The position numbers and the translations under genes were made by a program. Under the pieces are notes generated by a model, which saw only the letters and a list, made by a program, of their open reading frames with translations, was not told the origin of the DNA and made no database searches. Shown here in pieces: positions 12,827 through 24,412 of a stretch of 64,000 nt of DNA; within the stretch, counting starts at the first letter, position 1; each line of letters begins with the position of its first letter. The DNA comes from Prosapia bicincta. Lineage: Eukaryota > Arthropoda > Insecta > Hemiptera > Cercopidae. Location of the stretch: the NCBI GenBank assembly GCA_036971475.1, contig JBAIZL010000001.1:143210192-143274191 (forward strand), read 5' to 3'.

Positions 12827-13258
12827 AAAATTAGGAAATCTCCCAATAAAATAAATTTTAATAAATAGCCTTCCTCGGGCTGTGGAATGTAGGTTATAAT
12901 ATGGGTTGTATCTCTAAATTTAAAATATTGAAAGCTTTACCTTTTTGTGTCTTATTAATATCAAAGGGTTCCCTCCGTAGCTGGGTCCCGTGGGGTAAAT
13001 CAATCGATCGGAGATTTGTCTCTCAGTCTTCTGCTATCACTAGCCTTTTTCGTACCTGGTCACCAACGATGCTCAAACTTTAGCTTCTCTTATCTGACTA
13101 ACTATTTGACTAGCTATTTCTATTTAAAAAGTCCGGGAAAATCAAGTACGTAGAAAACAGCTGATAATAAATGAAGACTGTAGTGTCCTGCTCTGGGCGG
13201 CGACTAATTAAACCTCGTTTATCGGCGGTTGGCTGTAACACAAAAGAAAAACGTTACA

Positions 13259-13560
13259 GTATATATAAGAAAGATATTTACCTGGAAGTTAATTTGTTTT
13301 GTGATTATTCTTACATAATTAATAACATTTTATAAGTCTTTATAAAATTTTAAGAAACTCATTGTAAGTTAATATAAATTTGCAATGTTAATATCCTAAA
13401 CTGGCTGACATTGCATGACATCTTTTAGCAATAATATGTTTTTATATTACAGTCTTTCCTTCAACGTTATGCCTTTAAGAAGTTGGTGTAGTGTATTAGC
13501 TTGCTGTTTGAGATTTGTGTACAGATATGTTCAGAAACAAAGACATCTATGTTACTTTTA
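13259..13560 (+). repeat. Block A segment 2 (paralog of about 43.36-43.62 kb)
   Basis: Collinear strings such as 'atttacctggaagtta', 'tttataagtctttataaa', 'aagaaactcattg', 'taatatcctaaactg' and 'atgtttttatattacag' correspond to block B 43375-43600. Non-coding and diverged. Confidence 0.65.
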
Positions 13561-14145
13561 TAGATTATCTTTGATGCTATTAGCGGAAAATTGATAAACA
13601 ATCTGTAATTCTAGTTGAAGCTTTATATTGGGTAGCTATTCCTTATGTTAGTGGTAACAAATAATTTCTATTCAATCATGATGACTGTTCCCTGTATATG
13701 TGTTTCAATAAATCATTTATTTATTGCTTTACGACTTGAAACACGAGCATTGTAAATTGCAAGCTACCGTTGCCACCATTTTGAACATGTATTTGTAATG
13801 GCCTTAGCAGCCATGAAGAATTATTGCTATGTCTTTATTTCTCTTTGTTACATAGCCCTAATTTTGTTCTGTTTTTATTCCTTATTTTACGGCATGATGT
13901 ATAAAATATTAATTATATATAAACAGCCTAGTCCACTATAAAATTGTATGTGTTAGCTTCACTTATACACTTGGTTATCGCTTGTAATTATCATGTGCAT
14001 AGAAATAATATATAAAATGGTAATGAAAACATTTTAGGTTTTCCTTTTGCTCATTTCTTTCTCCTTCTATTTTTCCAAATAATGAACCATGGATGTATTA
14101 TTCAAATAAAGAATAACATTCAAAGTATGTATATAATATAAATAA

Positions 14146-14150
<5 letters not shown>
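13561..14150. other. AT-rich sequence in block A, no feature recognised
   Basis: No open frame or motif stands out. Alignment to block B is lost here, and block B has different sequence at the equivalent place (43.62-44.64 kb). Confidence 0.4.

Positions 14151-14218
<68 letters not shown>
14151..14218. repeat. (TA)n microsatellite
   Basis: TA run of about 68 bases with one TG interruption. Confidence 0.95.
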
Positions 14219-14221
14219 ATT

Positions 14222-14347
14222 ACTAAATTAAAAATATTTCAAAAACAAGAATACTTTTATTGCATATATTATTCCAATAAGAATAAAAGAATTGAATAAT
14301 ATATGCAATAAAAGGGTTCTTGTTTTTGAAATATTTTTAATTTATTA
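14222..14347. repeat. Foldback element F2, TA-flanked
   Basis: Left arm 14222-14274, with 'tatttcaaaaacaagaat', is the reverse complement of right arm 14292-14347 ('attcttgtt' in 'gggttcttgtttttgaaat'). The spacer is about 17 bases. (TA)n lies on both sides. The arms carry the same ACAAGAAT box seen in the other foldback elements. Confidence 0.8.
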
Positions 14348-14374
14348 AATATATTACAAGAAAACATATCACCA

Positions 14375-14380
<6 letters not shown>

Positions 14381-14430
<50 letters not shown>
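14381..14430. repeat. (TA)n(GA)n compound microsatellite
   Basis: TA run to about 14409, then GA run to about 14430, between two foldback elements. Confidence 0.95.
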
Positions 14431-14431
<1 letters not shown>

Positions 14432-14541
14432 ACTACGTCAAAATACAAATACAAGAATTGTAATTGAATTTACAATTAAATTCAAAAAATTAATTTTTAA
14501 ATTCAATCATAATACTTGTATTTGTATTTTGACTTAGTTCT
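14430..14541. repeat. Foldback element F3
   Basis: Left arm 14430-14470 ('gaactacgtcaaaatacaaa' onward, with 'tacaagaatt') is the reverse complement of right arm 14500-14541 ('cttgtatttgtattttgact'). The spacer is about 30 AT-rich bases. It abuts the (GA)n tract. Confidence 0.8.
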
Positions 14542-16060
14542 TTATTAATACACAAGAATATATATTGCGAAATTTATATATATATAGTTTTATTTTATAA
14601 TTAAACACAGAGGATAATGGATATTGACAACATAATTCAAAATTACAAGTAATCTTACATGGACAGATGATCAACACGAAACCGAACGCGTATTACCATA
14701 TAAATGAATGAGAAATTCCAGAAACTTTCATTAACAACTATTAGTGACAGATATTTACAAGGATATCCCTAGAGTCTGTCTACTTCTATTTTATTACGTA
14801 GACAGGTGTTTCTTATTGACCAAAAAGCGGCAGTAACGACTCTTTAAAAACGCTCTACGTTCAAGAAAAGAATTTGAACGTTTCATAAGGGTGTAGTAAA
14901 AAAATGAACCCAAAGTAGAAAAAAGTCAAACCTTCAAACATAACTTAATCCAATTTTATGATATACTGAAAAAAATGTTTTATTCAAAGACTGTAGACAT
15001 GATTTGTTTTATTTAAAATTATTTTTATTTCGTTAATTTAATGACAGAAGTATGTAATTACATGTCCTGACATACTTACAGAAAATCTTAACACACAAAG
15101 GCGCTTTTATTATACTTTTCTCCATTTATCTTATTGATGATCTAACCAAAGTAATATAACATTTCTTTCCATTAGAAAACCTTCTATTTTCGTTTCGGTC
15201 CGTTATGTTGTTTCTTAAGAATCTACAACATTAAATCGTTCATAAATTTGCTAAAATGTATAATATCAATACCTGACAAACTGACCAAAATAGCAAACAA
15301 CCAAAACAGCACGAACAACTTTAGTGAGCACGTTGACGTCACAAAAACTATGTTAACTATTCAAGTTATAATCTAACTATCCGTTCTAGCACCTTAATAA
15401 GATCTACATTTATTCACTTATAGTTTGAACACAAAATAAAATTTAAAGCCTCTTTATAAAAATATATATATATTCTTCATTTAGAAATAAATTATCACCC
15501 TCAACCCCAAAACGGTATACTACGAAATGACAAAAATTAGATAACCTTTGTAAATGTTTACAAAACGAAAACTTTACGTGATTCATTATGTATATAACTG
15601 GCTTTGAATGAGAACTAGATAGGATTACGATTTAAACAGGATTAGAGAGGTAACGTTGGAAAGGAGGAACTTAGAATTACTCAGTGAACTGGACTGATAC
15701 AGTCTTGTTCATTATTCTTTCTTTGTTTCTACCTTGTCTGACTGTCTCTCCCTTTCTCCGGGAGTGTTATTTTATCTTTAGAGTTCACATTGAGTTACAC
15801 CTTCAGCAGTAATAACAACTTTAGAAATACTTTCTGCGTAAACAAAAATGTTCCAACTTTTTGCTGAAAGCAAATGGTGTTATACTACCATTTGATGGAA
15901 AACTTTTGAAGTTATTGACTAATGGTACTGTATAAACCTCAATAAATTACGCCTTACAGGAAGAACACACAGTTTGTATGTGATGCACCTATTTGCATAT
16001 TTATAGCGGCATTGCAAAATATTCAATCTTCGACTACACATTTACTCGTATATCTAGAAT
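14542..16060. other. No feature recognised
   Basis: AT-rich sequence. One TGACGTCA palindrome at 15334-15341 in a non-conserved context. Confidence 0.4.
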
Positions 16061-18190
16061 TCTGACATGGATAATTTATCTTCAGTAAATATCTTTTAAT
16101 AATTTAAAGAATTAACAAAAAAAATATTAATAGTATTTACTTTACAGCACTAACAGAATTACCCTTTCTATCAATTGCAATTCCTATCAAAATAAATTAA
16201 ACAAACTTCCTCCAGAGACCGTTAATTGGGTCAGTCATACAAGCATAAGGAAATTTGGTTAAAAATATTATCATTGATAACTATCAATCTCTTGGATTAA
16301 ATTAAATTTTGTGTATTAGTCATTCAAATAATTTATTCTTACATTTCATGTTGTTTAAATTTATGTTAAGCTCAACAAATTACCTAAAATTTCGGGATAT
16401 GGTGAAATATATATACGTTTCCTGAATAATACATAATTATATTAATAAAGTATTGAAGTTATTTTTTCAACCTTTTTACAGGTAGTAGCAATGATATTGC
16501 CCAATACAGAACACTAACTTTCTTGTGACTCTACACTTACCGATTCTGATGTCCTCTATTTTAGCAGTTATGAAATATAGTTTTCATTGTTTCCATTTCA
16601 TTGGCATGTATACTTCTTGACCATATAATTTCAATACTCATTGGTGATCCTTTCTGAAACGGGCGATCGTAATTTATGAAGACAAACTGTGTCAAAAAAT
16701 TACCTCACGTAGAAAATAAACCTTCTCATATTTGATCAAATATCAACATAATGCTTTACCTCAAATGATCGATTGATCTACATTTGAATCAAGAGCCTGA
16801 ATATCTTCATGAGAATATAATAGGAACTTCTATACAGTAAAATATAACTTTCTACACCGGAAAGAGTTGTCGGTCTGCTTTGTCTCGATAACTGCTCTAC
16901 TTTATTTTTTAAACTATTAGTTACAAACTATCTCCAAAGTTATTGTTAAGAATCTAATATTTTTTACCTGATAAAAGTTTTAGATTTCTATTTAAACTTC
17001 CTATTTCTATTTAAAGCACGGAAATGCTATATTATAAAATTTATAGTTATAATAGGGTTTAAAGTTTATAATTTATTATAAGTATTTATTAAAAAAATAA
17101 TTAGATTATATCTTCACTATTAAATAGTAGTAAGGCGAACTATGACGTCACTGTCTATTGCTAGGGTAAAGTTACAACAATCGAAGTACTAAGCGCTTTA
17201 GTATAGTGTGCCAAGTAGTATTGTGTCACTTAACCATGTAACACTAGTCAATAAACGCCCACGACTTGGTCAATACTGCAAATTCATTTTAACATAAGCA
17301 ACCCATAATATGCGAAAAGCTCAGAAAATCTTAATTATTTAACTGACATTTAATGCTATTATGAACATTACTGATGCTATTATGAGCGTATCAGCTATTT
17401 ATAAACTTTCATAGGAATAACTATTTCTCTTACGTTCCTGCCAATAAATATTGTCAAATGTATGAATATTGTAAAATAAAACTTTAGTACTTTTACTTTG
17501 AAAAAGAAAATCACCGTTTTGAAAGCAGTTGTTATAATTTATAAAATATTATAAAAGAATACATATTTTATTATCCTTATTTAATTTTAATAATTATTTT
17601 TGATGAAATATATGTTTTAATTTATTTAAACTGTCTATTTCTTCAATTTGCATTAAATTATTTATCTCTTAATAAATTGTGTCATTCTCACTTTTTTATC
17701 CTGCTTGTATGTTGAATTATTATAAAGGTTACGGGAATGAAATCTATATCTATATTACACTACACGTTTACATCCAAAATTTCAAGTCTAGGTAGATAAA
17801 GAATATAAAAGTAAAACTAAATAAGAAATACATATACGAGTATAAAAGTCGTATAAAGAAATATTCACTTCACATAAAAATTAAAAACATGTGAACTTCA
17901 TGTATAATAGTGTTTTAAAATCTTTTTTTGTAATACCCTTTTCTATCTCTCCTTTTTGGACAATCGATAACATGGGTCATTTTCATCTTATTCTTTTTCA
18001 GTGTTGTTCTCATATAATCACGCGTATTTGAAATCATAAACGTATCTTCTGAGATTGCAATATTTGTTTTGACAATGCAATGCAGTCTTCCTCTGGCGAG
18101 TTTGATTCTGCGAGTAATGAATAATGTAATAATATAATATAATATCATTGGTGAATAATTGTGATAGACAGATAACCTTAGACACAACTT
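16061..18190 (+). repeat. Block A segment 3 (paralog of about 44.64-46.9 kb)
   Basis: Collinear landmarks: 'acagaattaccctttcta' / 'acagatttgccctttcta'; 'gggtcagtcatacaagcata' / 'gatcagtcatacagcata'; 'gcctgaatatcttcatga' in both; 'tatgacgtcactgt' / 'tgtgacgtcactgt' (17143 / 45758); 'cacgacttggtca' with 'tgcaaattca' / 'cgcaaattca'; and 'cagtcttcctctggc' / 'tagtcttcctacagc'. The best-conserved part is about 150 bases around the TGACGTCA. A minus-strand open frame at 17915-18187 is not preserved in block B. Confidence 0.8.
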
Positions 18191-18434
18191 AAATGAGTTG
18201 GTTTTATGGATTAGTACTTAGTAAGCATAGCACTAGTTATTGGCAGTGTTTCTAATCATTGACCTAAGGTTATGTGTTCTGTTTAATTTCAGCTTTTCAT
18301 CAGTAATAGTAAATAGTGGGAAATTTTTTTTTTAGACTAGTATTTATCAAAATCATCCTAAAGAAACAGCTTTCGATATTTATATTATTACGTTGAATTA
18401 TCTGTTTGTTCCTTATATATATATAATTTTTCAA

Positions 18435-20650
18435 TTTTAATCCAAAAACAAAGACGGTAGAGGTGGTCCTGGAGATAGTCGTGTCCTGTCAGAAGTCGAA
18501 AGTCAGCCACGACAGTTGCTCTATCGCTTGTTGGCACCAAAGTAACGCGACTGCTAAGTGATGCCCACTGTTTCCCCTGCTGGCTTCCTCATACTCTTGT
18601 TTAATAAAGCGTTTAAGGATTGCATCAATAAGGTGTTTGGCAGCGGTTAGGCTGGTTTCTGCGTGTGGTTGTTGCATCTGAGTTCCATTTTTGCAAGGTC
18701 GTCTTTCGTTACATGTGATGCCGATGTGACTTGGGATCCACTGAAAGTTAATTGACCATTCATTTTGCAAAAGATGTGAGATTGCTTCTCGGTAGTGGAA
18801 TATGTTCGAACAGTCTGTTGATGAGTTGTCGGCTATTTCAATTATGGCGGCTTGGGAGTCTATAAAGAAAACCGCTCGTTGGTGGTTCGTTGCTGGGTCA
18901 TGCGCAGCAAGAGCCTCTGCGGCCAGTCGCACTGCCGTTACTTCCCCATCAAAATTACTTGCGTTTGCCCCAACGCCCTGGCTGATTTGAAATAGCATGG
19001 AGAAAGCGCCAGCTCCAGTAGGAATGAGTTTAGATCCATCAGTGTAGATGTGCAGCCAGTCTGGTTCAGGATATAAAGTGTGGATTGTCTCAAGGGCAGA
19101 AATCTTTAGTTCTTCTGGGAGTGCAAGATGCTTGGGGGTTTTAAAGTTTAGTAATGACAAACTTTTGAGAGGCATGGCAATAGTCGGCTTGTTGAAAGTT
19201 TTGAGCGGGGTTGGATTTGATTCACCGATGCTATACCTTCTTCTAAGTTCTTCAGCGTGTTGTAGTGAGCTTAGCTGGGTTTTTAGTCTCTGTGCAGCCT
19301 TTCTATAGTTAGTCCAGTATCGGTGATTTACTCTTCTTGAGCGTTCTCAAAATTTAAGCGTTAGTTTTTCGCGCCTTTTTTGCAATGGTTCTATGCACGT
19401 TTGCATTTCCATCGCACAAATGGGCGTTGAGAAAACTGCGCCGGTGATGATTCTGAGGGCAATGTTCTTTATTTTATCTAACTTTCGCAGATTCGGTTGA
19501 CTGGCCAATGACGTAACTTAAGAAGCGTATTCCATGGAGGGTCTGACATAGGTCTTCTAAGCAGTGCCAAGAACGTCCTGCTCGCAACCCCACTTTGTAC
19601 CAGTTAGTCTTTTTAACAGATTTGTTCGCTTGCTTGCGCGCTCAGCAACCTCTTGTATGAATTTTTCATGAGAGTCTAGTGTCAAGATTAACACCTAAGT
19701 ATTTGGACAATTTAGACTCTGGTAGGGCACTCTCTTTATAATTGAGATCAATGGTTGGGGGCTTGGTGGAGAGAGTGAACAAATGAGACATGGTTTTCTC
19801 TGGACTAACTGTCACTTTATTGCAGTCGGCCCATAGCTCCATGTTTTCTAATACTAGGTTCATAGTTTCTTCAAGGTGGTCAGTCTTGTTAGTAGTATTC
19901 CACACAATGACGTCATCAGCATACAGCAGGAATGATGTGCCAAGAGTTTTTTTCGATGGCGGCGGTGAGGTCATTGTGATGAAGAGAAGGAAACTGAGCA
20001 AGGCTCCCTGAGGTAAACCTTGTTTTTGGGCTTTAAAATTGGAGACAGCGCTCATGAACCTCGTCCTTATCAGGCGCTGAGTTAGTTTTGATAGTAGCAA
20101 TTACTTCCACACTTTATCATATGCAGTTTTAAAATCAATTAGTAGGATATGGTCAGGTAGGACTGCCTTCTGTTGAAACCCTCCTTCACAGCTTGAGAGA
20201 ACGTCACTAGTTGGTCAACAGTAAAACCTGCTTGGGCTTCGCTTATTGCTCCTTTCTTTCCTAAGAAGTTTCTCAGTCTTTGTTCGATCATCTTTTCAGC
20301 CACCTTTGAGCAGACACTGGTCAGCGATATCGGCCGGAAGCTCTCGAGGTCATTTGCCTTTCTTACGGATGGAGATAATTTCAGCTGTTTTCCATTGGTG
20401 GGGGATCCATTTCATCCATGTCAAGTTTATGAGCTTGAGGAGGCACTGCTTTGCTGTTTCACCAAGGTGCTTTATAATTCGGGAAATATTCGGGCCGGTC
20501 CAGCAGCTTTTCCATTTTTTATTGTGCTAATGGCTGCTTCCAGTTCATGTGTTAGGAAAAGGTTGACCATTTCAGGTGTCGGCTCGGCTTTGAGAGGGCC
20601 AAATATCTGCCAAATCTTTCTAGATATGACCAAATCGAAAGTATCAAGTA
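18435..20650 (-). pseudogene. I/Jockey-group non-LTR retrotransposon ORF2 (RT + RNase H), degenerate
   Basis: On the minus strand the order is as follows. A pre-RT segment (20660-20472) has AISTIKNGKAAGP. A frameshifted RT region follows, including ISEAQAGF. Next come the RT palm motif QGLPQGALLS (about 20010) and the catalytic YADD (about 19910-19922). The thumb region has YVRPSMEYAS and KIKNIALRI. The RNase H domain has YTDGS, FDGE and IDSQ as acidic residues and WIPSHIGI. Last is the start of the C-terminal tail, LLTGHDYL. RT copies the element RNA at the nicked target and RNase H removes the template. Several frameshifts and stops are present (for example near 20100 and 19660), and the last RNase H Asp is only recoverable in another frame. 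No poly(A) or simple-repeat tail is visible; the copy ends inside the C-terminal region near 18435. It sits within block A and is absent from block B. Confidence 0.9.
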
Positions 20651-20659
20651 TCCATCGCA

Positions 20660-20770
20660 AAGCCAGCCCTTCTCAGGGCTTGAACGACGGGCTCCGCGTA
20701 CTATTATGGAATGCCGTAGGCCTTAATAACTCAAATTTCACAGAGTTCAAGACTGAAACAGGTCTACAAC
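20660..20770 (+). pseudogene. Inverted 5' fragment of LINE ORF2: start of the endonuclease domain
   Basis: The plus strand reads LRVLLWNAVGLNN (20692-20730) followed by F.EFKT, the typical beginning of an APE-type LINE endonuclease (the WNA.GL motif near the N-terminus of ORF2). It lies head to head with the minus-strand RT/RNase H body, with the junction near 20650. The rest of the endonuclease is missing. This geometry fits a 5' inversion made during insertion, although two separate insertions are possible. Confidence 0.7.
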
Positions 20771-20938
20771 TTAATTAATTTGAAATTTTTGTTTCGACTT
20801 TTAATGGTTTATCACTATTATATTTACGCATGCTACTTTAATATATAATATAGTATAGACTCTAATAACTTATGTGCAGGACTTTTAACGGTAGAACCGA
20901 ATATGTAATGAACTTCTATTTATAACACAAAAATTGAT

Positions 20939-21180
20939 ATTTAATGACTTGAAACATGCAAGCATAGAATAAAATTATAAGTTTTACAGGCTGAAAATAG
21001 CTGGATGTATACGACCTAACAAAGTTTTACGAGAGTGTAAGTTGTCCTGGTAACCACAAGGGTAGTTTTGTCGGCTGCGATATAAATATTTACTTATGTC
21101 AGGACCTTCTTTTACTGTGTTAGAACGGTGGGGCACATCTAGACAATTTTTGAACGATTACAAGTACTGTGTTTAATATA
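20939..21180 (+). repeat. Dispersed repeat R1, copy 3 (block A)
   Basis: 'tttaatgacttgaaacatgc' to 'ataagttttacaggctgaaa', 'acaaagttttacgagagtgt', 'cctggtaaccacaaggg' and 'gttagaacggtggggcacat' parallel 49815-50045 in block B. The first part corresponds to the 132-bp satellite unit that is tandemly amplified in block B but single here. Confidence 0.75.
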
Positions 21181-21596
21181 TTTATTACGCGATCGGTCCC
21201 GCTGTTAGGTTGAATCTAACCATTTTAGTATTTTTTAAATAAAACTGTTATGTTTGAGGTTAGAATTTAGTAATTCTAGTTATTTATCCGAGTGGACTGA
21301 AATACTAGAGTGAAAGTTGGAATTTTCAACAGTGGGAGGAAGAGCGGAGGTTAGGTCCGATATATCGGCGGGACCTATTGCGTTACTGAATGTTACCAAT
21401 TGTTAGATTAATTATATAATTATTACGCCTCAACCGTAGTTATTGGAGTTGAGGTTAGTTTGTAAGTTCTCGCCGTGCAGGATGTATCAAAGTTGGCCTC
21501 AGGCATTATTTGTATTTAGAAAAGAGTTGGTATAAAGTTAACCTAAAACGTGCAGTGTTGTGGATTGTTCTATTTGTGGTCCTAAGTTGAAATAAA

Positions 21597-23290
21597 ATGA
21601 GTTAAAGTAGAAGAAGTTGTATAAATCAACCTGATGTGCTTTGCTACATATGCGGAGAATACACGGTAAAAGAAAACCGAAAGGCTGTTAGTGACTTTGT
21701 AAAGATAGCTTATCTTGGATACTTTGGTGTTAGGCTTGGTGATCAGGATAAAACGTGAGCAACTCATCAGGTCTGTAAGACTTGTACAGAACAATTACGA
21801 CAGTGGACTACCGGGAAAAGAAAAAGTCTAAAATTCGGCGTACCGATGGTTTGGAGAGAACCCCAAAATCACTTCGATGACTGCTATTTCTGCTTAGTAA
21901 ATATTACTGGAATCAATCGAAACAACCGTAACAAGTGGACATATCCTCATTTAGCTTCTGCAAAACGTCCAGTTCCTCATTCAGAAGAAGGACCGATCCC
22001 AACATTTAACGAACTACCAGAGATATGTGAGGACGAGTATTTTACCTCTAATAACTGTTCTGATTCTTTTGAAGGTGGCAGTGATTATGAGGGGATTTCG
22101 TCAATCACTCAACGTTTCAACCAGGACAAGTTAAATGAGCTCATCAGAGATCTCAACCTGTCAAAAGAAGCATCTGAATTATTGGCTTCCAGTTTGAACG
22201 ACAAAAATTTATTGGAACAAGAAACCAAAATTTCTTTTTACCGCACAAGAGAAAAGGATCTTCTTCTCTGAAGTTGACAATCTGGCATTTTGTCACGAAA
22301 TTATTGGACTATTGGAAAAAATGGCTCTTTCTGAATATTTTCCAGATGAATGGCGGCTATTTATTGAAGGCTTAAAGCGAAGTTTGAAAAGCGTCCTTCT
22401 GCACAATGGCAACAAATATGGATCAATACCGATTGCTCACTCAACAAAAATGAAAGAATATAACACCATATCTTTGGTCTTGGAAAAGGTAAAGTATCAT
22501 GAACATCAGTGAGCGATTCATGTGGACTTAAAAATGGTAAATTTTCTCCTTGGACAGCAAAGTGGCTACACCAAATATCCTTGCTTTTAGTGCCCCTGGG
22601 ATAGCAGAGACAAAACACACCACTGGTTTAAAAAAGAGTGGCCCAAGAGAGAAAACATGTACGTTGGGGAAAATAATATAATTACCGATCCCTTAGTCGG
22701 GCGAGAGAAAACCATCTTTCCTCCATTACATATCACGTTGGGCCTTATGCAGCAGTTTGTAAAGGCTCTTGATAAGAACGGATCATGCTTTTCATATGTA
22801 GAAATGAAAATGTCTCAGTTGAGTACGGAAAAAATGGCACACAAGTTTTCCTGGCAAACAAAAGATGGACCACAAATTAGACAACTCATTAAGGATCCTG
22901 ACTTGGTAAATTCAATGAACGAGACTGAGCGAAAAGCATGGATTTCATTTGTTGTAGTTGTTAAAAGTTTTATGGGCAAACACAAAGCTGAAAACTATGT
23001 TGAAATAGTAAATGAGATACTAAACAGTTTCAAATCACTTGGCTGTAACATGAGCATTAAGGTGCAATATTTACACCGCCACTTAGATAGTTTTCCTGAA
23101 AATTTAGGAGACACCAGTGAGGAACAAGGTGAAAGATTTCACCAGGATATTAAAACTATAGAGGATCGCTAAAAAGGAAGATGGGATACACACATGATGC
23201 CAGATTACTGCTGGAGTTTAAAAAGGGACTGTTTTAATTTACATTCTAGAAAGTACGAAAAAGAAGCTTCCGTAGTGTTCAGTGACTACC
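21597..23290 (+). pseudogene. Degenerate copy of an uncharacterised multi-copy arthropod protein family
   Basis: From ATG 21597 the frame reads MS, stop, SRRSC, then an N-terminal Cys region: CYIC (about 21642-21653) and CKTC (about 21774-21785), a likely zinc-binding pair. KFGVPMVWREP follows at about 21831-21863 and CYFC at about 21885. A long C-terminal body has DEWRLFIEG, VLLHNG, FPPLHI.LGLM.QFVKALDK, GPQIRQLI.DP, LGCNMS, EQGERFHQD and MMPDYCW. I recall this as a widespread, unnamed repetitive family in arthropods; its function is not known to me. Damage: TAA at 21603, TGA at 21756, a frameshift near 22255, stops near 22512 and 22590, and TAA at 23170 inside the final conserved stretch. 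Almost the full length survives, so inactivation is fairly recent. piggyBac remains follow 0.6 kb downstream on the same strand. Confidence 0.75.
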
Positions 23291-23894
23291 TGGTTTGATT
23301 GTCTTATGTAGACGATGATGTGTTTTTCTGTTTTAGTATATAATAATATTTGTATAATGTAATAAAATAAAAATATAATTATAATATAGTAATAAAAATT
23401 TCGAGTTGAGTGTTTAATTTGATCCACTGATTTAACTTAAATTAGTGTAGCGTATATTTCACTAAAATGTTATATCTTAAAAATTTGAGCTCTAGGCAAA
23501 AAAAGTAAAGCCATATTTGAATTCAGGGCATCAAATTCATATAAAATCAGCTCTTAATACACCGGCATCAAAACATCTGTTGGCCAGTGTTTACGCCCCT
23601 GGCACCGATCGCGTGCGACTTTTTTTAGAAATTGTTTTGACTTATTTTAGTAATTAACAGTTTTTAATAATCACTTTAACAATGTTTTATGACTATCTTA
23701 ACTTTTAAAGATTTTCCGAACGTAATGGACTACAAAATTCAAGGATTTAAGTTTGTAGTTGATGTATAGTGTTTTGTAAGGTTTGATTTATTTGGATAGT
23801 TTCTTATGTTTTATTGTTATAATATTACAATATTTTATTATATTATAATATTATCAATTGTAGTTTATTTACGACATTGTGAAAAATTATTTAA

Positions 23895-24412
23895 ACACTT
23901 TCCGTGTCTTGCTGAAAGTGATGAAGAAGATTTCAGTGATTCAAAGAGGTCACATTAGAACAACTTTATGCTTCCATTGAACAATTTAGTAACCACAGAT
24001 CTGATTTGAAAGAAGAGGTCATGAAGTGTGTGTGGGAACAGAGGCAATGATGTATCCAGACCTTCTTTATTCATGTAAATGTTGACCTTTTACTATGTTC
24101 TATGGATTATTGAATTTAGTTATAAATAATGGTCATAAAATCTTCCGCTCAAACACTGATAACATGATGATCAGAAGAGTTTTTATTACTCAACCAGGAA
24201 AACAATAGCTCCTCATTTACTGAGACAAGCACTAATCAACAGTCTTCCACCTAGAAATATAAGACAAAAAGAAATATTGGAAATGAATCAACTTCTCGTC
24301 CTGTGAGACCTACCTGTAAATACTGTCCTGTAAGAAGAAAATGATTTATCCAGATCAGTTGCAGTGAATGCGACAACGCAGTATGCAAGGAGAACACAGA
24401 TGAGTAAATATA
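23895..24412 (+). pseudogene. piggyBac-like transposase remnant (acidic N-term piece and C-terminal Cys-rich domain)
   Basis: About 23920-23950 encodes SDEEDFSDSK, like the acidic N-terminus of piggyBac (DDE-type, TTAA-targeting) transposases. About 24085-24300, across frame breaks, gives the late region: MFYGLLN, KIFRSNTDNMMIRRVFIT, then APHLLRQAL and LPPRNIRQ. About 24296-24405 gives RPVRPTCKYCPVRRK and CSECDNAVCKEH, which matches the C-terminal zinc-binding domain of this superfamily (C..C, C..C, C..H). The central DDD catalytic core is absent, so this is an internally deleted, frameshifted copy. Confidence 0.7.

Larger units (their letters stand above)
11038..13258. mobile_element. 2.2-kb insertion in block A relative to block B, family unknown
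   Basis: Homology to block B stops after 'ttatttctaagtattg' (about 11037) and resumes at 'tatataagaaagatatttac' (about 13259), while block B runs straight through at about 43360. The inserted segment contains a (TA)n-flanked foldback repeat, GC-richer patches (11165-11265, 12040-12115) and a 45-base direct repeat at 11039-11085 and 12779-12826. No transposase or RT frame is recognisable. It may be several nested insertions. Confidence 0.45.

Noticed and set aside
12901..13083. 60-codon plus-strand frame in a GC-richer patch
   Set aside because: No motif, no conservation in block B (it lies inside the block A insertion), and no coding signal on either strand.
14269..14454. Open frame with a Tyr-Ile and Ser-Leu repeat peptide
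   Set aside because: Translation of the (TA)n and (GA)n tracts; not a gene. The same applies to the frames over 31875-32102, 47087-47290 and 57290-57496.
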